DNA from: Ilyonectria destructans
Lineage: Eukaryota > Ascomycota > Sordariomycetes > Hypocreales > Nectriaceae
DNA: 64,000 bases
Assembly: GCA_020740775.1 (NCBI GenBank)
Contig: JAHEWK010000013.1
Location: forward strand, 1,736,001-1,800,000
Direction: 5' to 3'
The position numbers and the translations under genes are program-made. Shown one piece after another: positions 45,255-56,053 of the stretch; within the stretch, counting starts at the first letter, position 1; the number at the start of each line of letters is the position of its first letter. The notes under the pieces are model-generated. The model saw only the letters and a program-made list of their open reading frames with translations. It did not search any database and was not told where the DNA came from.

Positions 45255-46499
45255 CTAGGTAATGTACGCACCGCACGAACTGCAGTTGCTAAATCGCGGA
45301 GAGTAACTCGTGGTATGGCCGCAGTTGCCACATCGATAACTGGTGTTTGAGTCGCCGGCCGCTGCACCCAGGCATGCGCAGGCACACATAACCGCCAAAC
45401 ATGCGGCAGCGAGCGAGATGATACCAAAGACGATAAAGCCGACGAAGACACCCGCGATGGCAAGGAACTTGACCAGCACGCCTCCGGCGAGGGTATACAT
45501 GCCTGGCCCCATGTGCTCTGGCGAGACCTGGGACTCGAAGGCCGTCCCGTCCGTCAACGAGGCATATTGGAGGAGCGAGTGCGGTCCGTTTTTAATGGCG
45601 TACATGGCCAGGATGGTCGCGGCGAGGAGCAGCAAGCCGTCGAAGAAGGTGCCGAGGTAGAGCACCCACAGCGGGATCCTGCGGGAGGACATGGTCGCCA
45701 CAGTCGCGATGAGGATGGTCGCCGAGGTGAGGAGGGCGAGGATGGCCAGCGCCGCCGACGCCTTGGCGAAGGGGACGAATTTCTTGCGCTCGTCGTACAG
45801 CTGGCCGGACTTGGTGCTGGACGAGCCGTCGATGCCGTAGGAGCGGATGGCGGAGGCCCAGGGGGCGATGGCAGCGGCGTAGTCGGCACCGTCGTCGCCG
45901 AGCTCGGCGATCAGCGAGTTTTCCACCATGCCGCCGAGGGAGAAGGTCGGCGGGAAGGCCGTCTTGCAGTGGTGGTTGGAATCGCAGAGTCCTGTGGGAA
46001 ACGGCTCAGCCATGTGACGCCTCATGGGAAGGGAGAGGGAGAGGGAGAGGACTAACCCGAGAGACCCCAGTACCAGGCGTCCGGCAGAGCGGCGTTGTCG
46101 AATGTTGCGGCGGAGCGGTTTGTTACTTTCTCGACGGCGGCGAGGAGGTCGGTCTTTTCAATCTTGTATAGAAAGATGGAGCTGGTTGTGTCGGAAAGAC
46201 ATCCCAGGACGGCGATGAAGTTGACAATCAACCCGACTGTTAGGCACGATGTCAGTATGGTTTCGACTTGTGTTGTTTCCCATCATCGGGTCTCTGGATT
46301 CCATGTTCTTATTCTTCATATATGTTCCTCCCTCCACAACCCACGGGTCATGGTCTGGCTGTAAGATAACCCAGGCCAAACACGACAGCAAAGAGACAGC
46401 AAACTTACGAAACACGGCGCAGAGCAGCCAGATCCTCCATCCTCGAGAGTTCTCCTCAACACCCCACATCTCCGCACATGACGAACGCTTGATGCCCAT
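45255..46499 (-). CDS. SUR7/PalI-family four-span membrane protein with C-terminal Cys4 motif
   Basis: Model (minus): 46499-46409, 46236-46057, 45991-45255; 335 aa. The first membrane span is rebuilt by joining exons 1 and 2 (VFLGLIVNFIAVLGCL). A large outer loop with the Cys-containing segment LCDSNHHCKTAF follows, then three further spans (ALAILALLTSATILIATVA, LGTFFDGLLLLAATILA, GVFVGFIVFGIISLAAACLA). This is the topology of fungal SUR7/PalI proteins of the plasma membrane, which sit in eisosomes or act in pH sensing. The cytosolic tail ends in CGNC, 12 residues, then CSSC, a zinc-ribbon-like pattern I do not associate with SUR7. Introns are 172 and 65 nt, the first unusually long for this window. 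The exact role is unknown. Confidence 0.82.
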
Positions 46500-47661
46500 G
46501 GTTGATAGTCGGTCCTCGTATTGGTGCTGGCTTAGACGTGAGTTCCACCGAGGGAACGGAACAGCCCCCAGGGCAGATCTATATACAAACAACCCAAACA
46601 CTGCAGTCTGCCCAGCCGCACGCAGCGGGGACTGCGAACCCAGGGCACAAGGGCCATATGAAAAAAAGCAGCAATTTCCTCCATGCAGATGGGCGCGACC
46701 AGCCCGCAACAGCCAGCAGGTAAAACGGCGCCAGCGCGGGTGCAGTCACACCAGAAGGCGCCGGGACGAGTACCCGTCACGCCTAAAAGGCACACCAGAG
46801 CGATGGACGGGCAACATCCTGGTCGCAGCTCGTTCAGCTCGACCCTGGATTCGCGCAGATGCGACCATCTGCGACCCTGACCGACGCCCAGGTTGGCCCG
46901 CGCCGCAGTGTCATTGGTGCGAGTGGCAGACTTTGGTGATGGGCGTCGGGGCGTCGAAGCCACGGGATGTGAGGTTGCAGCCCTTAGGCGACGACAGAGG
47001 CGTTATTGCACCTGTTCCATCCCGATGTAGACAATATGTGTGATACGTACGGTGTGGCATCGCTATTATTAGGCTCTCGACTTAAACTCCGAGATTGGGT
47101 TGGTCTGTCATCCCAGCCTTGTTTCCTGGCTGTAATCGGGGCCAGTTCCCACACACGTATTACAGGAGCCTGATATTCGCATATAGACATCTTGGTATAC
47201 ATCCCATCGTTATTTCTATTTTATTTATTTATTACACTTACAAACAAAGACGCATGCCAAGCTCAAACATGCCCAATCACATCAAACAGACCTGCGAGTT
47301 AAAATACAGTGGCTGTGGCTTGCCAGGGACATGTTTCACTTTGCCGCAGAGGCGCAAGCCATGAGTTGCCAACGACGGGAGGACCTGCATGGGGAAATGA
47401 CAAAAAGATCCGCTCGAAATTATCTAAAAAGGAAAAAAAACAAAATACAGCTGGCTATCCTGCCCTAGCTAATTGGGAAATGATTCCCTTCGGGTGCTGA
47501 TCCCGATACAAAAATAAGCACAAGTCTATATCCCTAAGGTATCCCGAGTGTGTATATCCATCCCTTTGGTGCGTCCCACCTATTTTTAAAAGCCAAACAC
47601 CCAAGCGCCGGTTGAATTCCATCCCATCCCATATTCATCCATCCATCAAATCTTCCCCTGC
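46500..47661. other. Intergenic, 1.2 kb
   Basis: The promoter of the SUR7-like gene (left) and the 3' side of the PNPOx-like gene (right, A-rich near 47429-47455). Overlapping open frames on both strands look spurious. Nothing else seen. Confidence 0.55.
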
Positions 47662-48462
47662 CTATGCGAGTACACTCAATCCCATCATAACAACGTACAC
47701 CATCACCCCAAGGCTGAATCCCACCACAATCGCCTCGCGCTGTGCGAGAACCCTCATCATCCACGCTCTTGCATCTCCCACCCACAACTTCTCACCGACT
47801 CCGCGTCGTGCCGCCTTGAGCCCCGGGAGGCCATCCATGCTTGTGACATTCGTCTCGTTGTGGTACTGTTGTACCGTGTTGTCCTCAACTCTCTTCTTGA
47901 CCCATGCGTCCAGGGTCGGTCGCTCCTCAAACACCGCCAGTTCGTCAACCTTTCCATCCACACCTTCCTGCAGTATTTCCTCCACCGGTTTCTCCGAAGG
48001 CTCGTCGGACGAGTAAATTCCCTTCTTGACTCGAGGCACACCGAAACCACAGCTCGTCTGCACTTCGAAGACATTGGCCACTACCACCGCTCTAGCACCA
48101 TCAAATGCTGCTCGCTTGCCCTTCGCAATCTGGCGGACCAAATCTGGAAAGGCGGGCTCGTCCCACTCAATGATTTTAGATTGACAGAAGAACCTCACAA
48201 TCCGAGGTGCAGGTCCAAAGCTCATGAACATCAGACAGAGGCGCCCATTGTCGTATGAGTGCGCAATGGTCTCGCACCCAGAGCCAGTGCGGTCGATGTA
48301 AGCACACTGGTTCGGCCCCAGGATAGCAAAGTGCGAGTCCGCCAGTCCCTTGGGGGACACATTGATGTGGGACCCGAGGGTTGGCGCCGACCCGGTGAAG
48401 AAGACGGGTTGGCGCTGCACCCACTGAGCGAGATCATCAGAGATAGTCGGATACAGCTTCAT
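47662..48462 (-). CDS. PNPOx-like flavin-binding protein with C-terminal membrane anchor
   Basis: Single exon, 266 aa. The N-terminal 150 residues have the split-barrel pattern of the pyridoxamine 5'-phosphate oxidase-like family (QPVFFTGSAP, SHINVSPKGLADSHFAILG, AYIDRTGSGCETIAHSY, GRLCLMFMSFGPAPRIVRFF), which binds FMN or a related cofactor. Members are widespread in fungi and their substrates are unknown. The middle is acidic and probably disordered. The last 24 residues are hydrophobic (IVVGFSLGVMVYVVMMGL) and would make a tail anchor with the enzyme domain in the cytosol. I cannot say whether it is a real oxidase. It reads leftwards, downstream of the coiled-coil gene, with a 490-bp gap. 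Confidence 0.85.
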   Translation of the reverse strand: MKLYPTISDDLAQWVQRQPVFFTGSAPTLGSHINVSPKGLADSHFAILGPNQCAYIDRTGSGCETIAHSYDNGRLCLMFMSFGPAPRIVRFFCQSKIIEWDEPAFPDLVRQIAKGKRAAFDGARAVVVANVFEVQTSCGFGVPRVKKGIYSSDEPSEKPVEEILQEGVDGKVDELAVFEERPTLDAWVKKRVEDNTVQQYHNETNVTSMDGLPGLKAARRGVGEKLWVGDARAWMMRVLAQREAIVVGFSLGVMVYVVMMGLSVLA

Positions 48463-48954
48463 CGTGAAGTGTTGTCGAGGTGCAGTATAGTCAATCCAGA
48501 CGAGATGGGTGTGACTAAGAGTTACGCCGTCGTTGAGAGGCGCAGGCAGTATATATGCAGGTTGAAGAGGCTGGAATGCTGGTTTCCAGGCGACGATGCG
48601 AGGTTTGATTCATCGTCCGAAATTCGGAATGCGTTCATGAGGCGGGGAAATAACGGCAGAGATGGACCCGGTCCATTTTGCCGGAAGCCCCACTGAGACT
48701 CATGAAGCCGAGATAAGGTGCCGATCGTCGGCGAAACTGAGGAAGAGAGCCCGAGTGGGTCCGTGACGGAGCCCAACCCGATGTTCGCCATGGATCTACC
48801 ATGGAGGGTCGTGATGAGATTGATCCGGTCATCATCTGAATGGTGAAATGGATCGCGAAAACAAGTACAACGTCCTCAAAGAGGCCAACGCACAGCCGGG
48901 ATTGCTCAACAATCATTCGGATTGCGAAAATGCAGGTCGGTGAGATGAAGCAAG
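48463..48954. other. Intergenic, coiled-coil gene 3' side and PNPOx promoter
   Basis: About 490 bp between two leftward genes. No gene or clear element. Confidence 0.6.
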
Positions 48955-50343
48955 TTAGTTGACGATGGGGTACGGGTGGTAAGCACCATCCTCGTACGCC
49001 TCATCATCAAATGCACTGCTATCGCTGCTGAAATGTCCGGGAGTGACGACATTGGTTGTACGAGGCACGTTAGAGTATGCGCCCTTGTGGGATTGTGCAG
49101 GAGCGGGAGCCTGCATGCGTCCTGTTGGCACATGCGTGTAAGCCTCAATGTCACGAACCGGGGGGTACGTCGGATACCAACCTGAAGGTCCCCATCCTTC
49201 AATGAAGCTGCCGGGACCACGAGTACCGTTGGAGGGTCTCTCATCGAACCGCTTCGACAAGCGCTCCTTATCAGCCTTGGCGTCGGACTTTTCTTTGTCA
49301 CCACGGTTGCGGGGACGGTCCTCACGCTCGCGGTGTCGCTCCTCACGTCGCTCCTCACGGTCACGGTCACGGTGGCGGTCCTCACGGGGCTCACGGGACT
49401 CACGGGGCTCACGAGGCTCACGAGGCTCCTTCTTACTAGAGGATGAGGTGGCCGACTTGCTCGACGACTTGCTGGAAGTCTTGCTCGACGCCTTGCTAGC
49501 GGGACGTGACGAGGACGTCTTGGTACGCTCCGGGATGGGACGTTCCGGGATGGCGACGGTCAAAGGGGGAGTGGTCATAGGGCTGGTCATGGCAGATGGA
49601 GGGGCCTGGCCGTTGAGGGCGTCGAAGCGCATGGTGAGGTTCTCATGCTTGGCCCTGAGGCCAATGAGACGATGCTCAAAGTCAAGGCGCTCAAAGTCAA
49701 GGCGCTCTTTCTCGGAAGTGAGGCGCTGGTTGTCAGCGGCGAGGCGGCGGGACTCATCCTTGAGGTCATGGGTCTCCTCCTTAAGATCATGGTTGTCGTC
49801 TTTGAGAGTGCGGTTGTCCTCCTTGAAGGCGCGAATCTCCTCCTTGAAAGTGCGACTCTCTTCCTTGGCCGTCCTGCTTTCCTCCTTGACGGTGCGGTTC
49901 TCCTCCTTCAAAGCAACGTTCTCTTCCTTGAGCGTGCGGATTTCCTCCTTAGCGTTGCGGGTCTCCTCCTTAAGGGTGCGGTTCTCCTCCTTGAGAGTGC
50001 GGGTATCCTCCTTGAGGACTTCCGCCTCAGAGCGGGTGCCCTCAAGCTGGGCCTTGAGCTCGCGGTAGGAGACGACGTTGTCATTGAGTTTGCGGTTGGC
50101 AGCATCGAGTGCTGTCTTGAGTTTGTCCTTGTCGGCACTGATCTTGTTAAGTGCAGCGTTGGCCTTGTTCAAGTCATCGAGGAGCTTGGAGTCGTAGCCA
50201 TATTCATAGTCGAACTCGTCAACTTCGTGGGCCCTATCAGCGGAAGATTGCGGGACGTGCCGGCCGTAGGATGAGCTAGAGTGGCCGACGGTGCTTGTCC
50301 TCTTGCTGCCGGAGGCGACAGAGGACCTCTGGTGCAGCGGCAT
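48955..50343 (-). CDS. Coiled-coil protein with heptad repeats and charged RE/RD tail
   Basis: Single exon, 462 aa from the first ATG (50343). The N-terminus is Ser-rich. From about residue 51 to 250 it is predicted helix with strong heptad periodicity; residues 109-199 are thirteen near-identical 7-mers of the form TLKEENR, encoded by a 21-bp DNA repeat. The coiled coil is followed by a Ser/Lys block (SSKTSSKSSSK), REP and RDRDREER-type charged repeats, and a Pro/Tyr/Gly-rich end. I recognise no named family. It may form a long parallel dimer, as in scaffold or septal-pore-associated proteins of filamentous fungi, but this is a guess from composition only. Repeat number could differ between strains. 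A TATA-like run at 50589-50596 is the only promoter hint. Confidence 0.8.
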   Translation of the reverse strand: MPLHQRSSVASGSKRTSTVGHSSSSYGRHVPQSSADRAHEVDEFDYEYGYDSKLLDDLNKANAALNKISADKDKLKTALDAANRKLNDNVVSYRELKAQLEGTRSEAEVLKEDTRTLKEENRTLKEETRNAKEEIRTLKEENVALKEENRTVKEESRTAKEESRTFKEEIRAFKEDNRTLKDDNHDLKEETHDLKDESRRLAADNQRLTSEKERLDFERLDFEHRLIGLRAKHENLTMRFDALNGQAPPSAMTSPMTTPPLTVAIPERPIPERTKTSSSRPASKASSKTSSKSSSKSATSSSSKKEPREPREPRESREPREDRHRDRDREERREERHREREDRPRNRGDKEKSDAKADKERLSKRFDERPSNGTRGPGSFIEGWGPSGWYPTYPPVRDIEAYTHVPTGRMQAPAPAQSHKGAYSNVPRTTNVVTPGHFSSDSSAFDDEAYEDGAYHPYPIVN

Positions 50344-53300
50344 GGCAACAAGCTGCGAACGGTTGCCCGCACGAGAGAATGCGACGATGTTGTGTTTACT
50401 GGTGATTCGGTGTTTTCCCAAGACTGTGATGCAGAGCTGCCCAACGACGGCGTGGTCTGGCAGAAGTGAGGCGGCGCGGACGAATTGCGAGGGGCGGTTG
50501 GGCAGGCCTCAAGGAGGGGTGGGAGCGGGAGTGACGCGAGCCAAAGATTGCCAGTGGTAGGGCGACAAGCGCAGATGGGGGCAACGGGTATATAAGGAGT
50601 AAAGGGTTCTTCGCGCAGCAGTGCGGCAGTGACTCAGACTTGGGGACAGGTAAGAGTTTTCTCAGTCCGAGACGAGCACACAAAAGGGAGAATAAGGTAA
50701 AATTCCCGGGGTGTGTGTGAGCGCCGGGAAATGAGGTCGGGCTGCAAGGGGAAAAAAAATAAAGTGATCGGGTTGATATTTTATCAACTCGGGTGTGGGA
50801 GGGAGAAAAAAATCCTGGCTGGAATGGGGGGAGGGGCCGGAATGCGAAAGCAAGGGCAGAAAAGGCGGGCGACACCGACTCTTTACTGACCGCGGACCGA
50901 CGGACTGACTGACACTGACTGACGGATTGCTGCCTCGCACATAACAACGAAACGCCCTGCGCATAGGACAGAGGGGGGGATTCTCTCTTTTACCTGTTTC
51001 TGAGCGACAAAGGTGTGTGTGCGTGTGCGCATCCTTGCCGTGCTATGGGATTTTTTTTTGGCTGGCGAACAGCGACATGACGAGGAGGGAGTCATCGACT
51101 GGTATCAGTTACCGCCTCCCGGCACGGCCCACGGCGCAGAGGCAGCAACGCCATGATGGGTGACCCTGGACTAACGCTTCTGACCCATGGCCTGGCCCGC
51201 GGAAGCCCCCTAGGTGGACCATCTTTAGCCCATCGCTGGCCCGAGGGAGTGGGCATTTGACATTTGGCTGCTGCAGAATGGGTCCCGGTGAGTGACGGAC
51301 GAGGTATGGGGTACCTCGATTGGAGGAAGCTGGCAAATGAGAAACTGGGTCGCACGCACACAAACCCGGAGGTACGGCGTCGCAAAGTCGAAAAAAGGCG
51401 TTGCGACGCCAACACCAATGCCCAAAGACCGCTGCCCAATCCCACGCCTCCGCCTCCTCCGCGCCTCTGTGTCTCCTCCCCCCCTCCGAGCGGGAAGGGG
51501 AGGATCCATTGGCTGCGTCCGGGGCAGTGCAGCCCGCGAGGCAGAAGAAGAGCATGCAAAATGTACGACTTTGGCAGAGATGGAGGGGAGGGAACCAGGC
51601 AGCGAGTGGTCTTGGCCCCCAAAATCGTCAACGGGAACTGTGACAGTGTGCACGCGCGCCGTCTTGCCTTGCCGACAAAGTACAAATCGAAACCCGTCGA
51701 CGAAAGGGGTGGTTCGCCCTGACCATTCTGGTCCGCAAGCTTCCGACAGAAACGGGAGGGAGGGTCGGCGCGTTTCCACGCCCGTCGGCTCGGGTCCAAG
51801 CCATGCCACGCCGTGTCGTAGCCCAGCGCATTGTTCTGCCATGCCAGGTTATGCCCTTGGCCGCATTCCAGCATCCCACAAGCCCGGGGAACCTTGGGGG
51901 GCGGCCCGTGGTAGCCTGCCGCCTGGCGGCCTGGGGAAAGCGCTCGAAGCATCCTGTCTCCTGTCAGTCCACGACTAGCAAGGGACACGCGCAAATGTCA
52001 GCGAGTGACTCATTCGCTGACAGAAATGTATTTGCGTGCTGAACAACGCAACGCAACACGACTGCGGTGCTGCGGTGTCTTCATTGTCGTGGTCGTCGTC
52101 GATGACAAACCCCTCGGCACATGGATGGTTTGGTCTGGGGGGCACAACTCCCGTCGTGCGTGACCGGGCTCTTGCAGGGGAGAGGTGACCCCCCTTGTTC
52201 GACTGCCTTTTCTGCGTCCGGGACTGGCCGATCGAGCGGCGCATGTTGTCGTTGTTGCCTCCCACAACCACGCGCCGCCGGAACAGCAGATGGGAGGATG
52301 TCGTTTCGCGTGGAGAGTGATGAAGCTTTAGCGGGATCGGTGGACTAATCGCGGGGGCTAACTGTTCCCTCCCGGTGTAGTAATTACGTAGCGGCACCGT
52401 CCGGGTTTGAGATTGGAGATGGGTAGGGCTGATGTGGAGATCCCGGTCTCCCGTCCACCGTCCCCGTCCGGCCAGGACGAGCCGCTCGCCGCCGGAACAC
52501 ACCTAGGCGGATGGAAGATTAGAAGGTGGGTGAGGTGTGTTTGCAGGTGGCCCGGACCCCTCCAACCCGTCCTAGACTGTCCCAAACCGGCCTCACTCCC
52601 GTCCATCCATCCCCTCAATCCCTCCACCCTCCATCCTCCATTCCTTGTCCTGCATTCCCGCTCTTCAGGGACTGGCCGGCAGGTTGGGCAATGATGTCGA
52701 GCATGGATACTAAGACCAAGAGGCGGCCTCCGGCCCGATCCCGATGTATGTACCACGCGTTTCTGCAGATGATTGATTGAATGCAGGTTTGTAGAGGCAA
52801 AACAGCCTGTCGGGTTTGATAGCTGAGGGGATAAAAAACCTGTACGACCAGTCTCAACTCCCACCTGCTTCGTGTGTTTATCACGTGATTGACGTGCGTG
52901 TTTTTTTGGATGTGTTTTTTGCCAGCCGCCTGACATTGCACGTGCGGAGGACCGTCCCAAAGTAGTCCTTGATCCCTAGCAATTACGGCCCTTCATCTTC
53001 CGACCCTCAATGCAAGGCCGTGAGCTATATCATGGGTTGATTGTACTAACAAGTGCCAGGCAAGTTAAGGGGCGCAGTTTGTTACAACAGGTGTGGTTAC
53101 AAATCTTGCGGAATCTGGCTCCTTCGGTGCCAACGGCTAAGGTGTGTTTGTTGGGTCAGAGGGTATGGCTATTTTAGATCTACAGTATGAACCCAAATAC
53201 CTTAAGATTTTGGCTTGACATGGATTTTTCTCGTTTATCATGTTCGTATTGCTGATGACCTGAGAGTGGACCTAAGATCTCACCGATGAAATCGTGAAAC

Positions 53301-56053
53301 AAGCGAAGGCTGACTTGATGATGACAGGCAGACTGGCAGGGAATCCCAGGGACGCCGATCCCTTACACCAGTATTTCATTGTGCGACTCTGCCAGCCAAA
53401 AAATCCACTAATCTACTCATGAAGTCATGATAGGGTAAAGCTGGCATCAGACACACCGAGTCAAGATGAAAAGGAAGAAAAAAAGCGACCACGGTTTTCT
53501 CGTTATGTCGCACAAGTCCATTACTCATCTAGCACGCACCCCATGCGGAAAGCGACCTTGGTCCCAATCGATGAAGTTAGATAGAGAACATGGGGGAATC
53601 GGCATCAGTACCTCGTCATACGCGGACGTTCTCTGCCCGATTATCAGCCAGACGTGGTCAGAAACCGTGCCGCTGTCACAGCCTGCCACTGGCTGCACGG
53701 GACTGTAGGTTCAGGGGCAGAGGCAGTGGAGATCCGCGTCAAAGGGAACCAGGAGTCGGGCCCTCTTTAGCACGACAAGGGCGTGCTAATCTGCGATGTA
53801 TTAATCCCCCGCCAAATTTGGGCAGTTTTGTGAGATTTTGCAATGCGTCCCTGCTCCGTCACCACTTCCCTGGTAGCCGGGAGATGCGGTTTGACGTAAA
53901 GAATTGAAGTGCGCATCCTCGGCCGGGACAATTCTGATGCACGCACTGTCTGCCTGGGTGAAAGAAGACTCTGCATGAAACAGATGAACGAGCACTGCAC
54001 CGTGAGGGCAAAAAAGAAAGGAGGCAGATTCTAGCACGTAGCAGAAACGCGACAGTTGTCAAACTGGACGGCTGAGATAAGGCTGGAAGGCCATGTTGGC
54101 CGAAACGGGGCAGGAGTGAATTACCCTGCCCTGGATCGCATTAGCAGCACAGTACGGATATCATGCATCATGTACGTACTCCGTAGAGAGTCTGAGATGA
54201 GAGGCGGATCGTGCATGGAATTCACCTCAATCCAGTAGACGACAAGTGACCAGGGGGCGCGTCCGGTTGGGGCGGGATGAAATTAGGATTGGCCACCTGT
54301 ACTTACGCTCATCTGGCGTCAGCCAAGCAGGAACAGTGTTGGGGGGCATACGAGTTTTGGGCCGAGTCCTCCTGGCCACTTATTTCCCTTCTCATCCAAG
54401 GCTATCCGCGGAGTGACTCTGTCGGGTCTTTATCAATTGGATCGCCCCAATTAGTGGCACTTGCAACCTAAAGTACAACGCTATCTGGCATCTTCCGCGT
54501 ATCGGTCGGTATAAGAGACGGTGCTTGCAGAAAAAAGTTTGGAAACAGAAACACTCTTTTACGCGCAATCACCAGCAGAAGGAGGAGTAAAACTATATAT
54601 TCGCTCAAACCAATACAGCTCACCCACCGTGGCTGATCCCCGAGGCTACTGGTGCTGACAGGCAATTTTGCGTTTTGCGGTCCAGCGCTCCCTTAAACCC
54701 TGAGTCGGCGTGCCCCCATTCCCCGAAGAGACCAGCGGCGAAGGACTGCGATGAGGTTCATTAATTTGGGAAGATGATTGAGGACATCTGATTGGTCCTA
54801 CGGCCACCTTTCTGGCTTGGCTGGGACTTTAGTGGGACGCAGGAGGCAGAGGAGACCCACGGAACGATCCTCCAACCCCTTTTTTCCCGACTAGATATGT
54901 ACGTACAGTGCTAGCCATGCTCGAGTCTGGGGCGATTCTGCATCCGTCGGCGCTGTGGAGGAGCCAAAGGAGCCAAAGGAGTCGATAACCTGCGAATAGT
55001 TCGCCCAAAATGGAGAAGTGTGCCCTTTCGTTGATTGAGGCGCAAATGACCCTGTACGACCATGTAGCACAACTCGGCCACTCGGCACCACTCAACTGGG
55101 CACACAAGCGATTCAGTGCAAAAGGAATCGAGAGTCGATGCCGGGTCGGGAAACGGGCACGTACTACACGGTGTAATGTGCCACAGTGGTTTTTGCCTTT
55201 GGCTGGTTGGGATAGCGGTTGACTCTTGGTCATTCCCAGCATCGCCGCTGCGACCTACCACGTTAAGTATCCAAGTTGGCACTGAACCGAGAAGCGCTAG
55301 CTACCTAGCCAATCCATAATTAATTACCTACCGTAATGATACTAGATGGTATCCGCACTGGGCTTCACGACGTGCTTCCTTGGTTGGGACCTGGGAGTAT
55401 CCCTTTTTTTTTTCCTCTTGCAGGGCTGCGCTAAGGTACTTAGGTATGTACACAGTGCACATTAGCGCTAGATGGTTCCAAGGTTCCCAAAGTCCCGGCG
55501 CCGCTGACACTGCATTGCCGTCAGCCGCTGTCCTTTTCCGCGTAACGCTTGGTCACCCTCACTCTCCGCGCGTTCGCTCGCGTTCCTCCTTTCTTCCCCT
55601 CCTTTTCTTCCTTCCCTTCCTCCTTCTTCGCTCGCATCTTGCTCATCAAGATCCGTATTGATACCGTTTGTTGGTGTCTCAGCCTGTTCTTGTGCCTCGC
55701 GTCTGCCCAGACAGTGTGCGTGCGTGTGCAATTCGCTTGGCCCAATCACTCGCTTTCTGACACTCCCTTGTCTTCTGGCCCTTTTTTCTCGACCTGTCCC
55801 ACGTCTCAACTTCTACTTTCCACTTTCCACCTCCCACCTTCACCTTCACCACCCTCGATCAACCATCCGGTCGTCGTATCCCTAATCCATCCGCTCCGGG
55901 TACGCAAAATCACCGCACACCTTCAATCGACAGCACTCGTTTAGTCGTCGCCAGATTATGCTTCTCGTCCGACTACGATAAACGAAGAAACGATCCCATC
56001 TCGCCACCGTACAAGCACATCAGTCACCCCAACCACCGCTCAAAACCATCGCC
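50344..56053. other. 5.7 kb without a recognisable gene
   Basis: The left end is the promoter of the coiled-coil gene (TATA-like gtatataagg at 50588-50597; gactgact repeats near 50896-50925). The right end is the C/T-rich leader of the transporter gene (55560-56053). Between them, open frames as long as 300 codons overlap on both strands in G/C-rich sequence but contain no conserved motif, so I do not call genes. RNA genes or heavily split genes cannot be excluded. Confidence 0.5.
55958..55981 (+). promoter_or_regulatory. Short upstream ORF of the transporter gene
   Basis: ATG CTT CTC GTC CGA CTA CGA TAA encodes a 7-residue peptide (MLLVRLR) ending 72 bp before the main ATG. I see no other ATG in the leader from about 55660 on, so it would be the first start met by scanning ribosomes. 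Confidence 0.45.

Noticed and set aside
51092..51994. 300-codon open frame on the minus strand
   Set aside because: Overlaps a 228-codon frame on the plus strand in the same G/C-rich DNA; no motif, low-complexity GGG stretch, no splice context.
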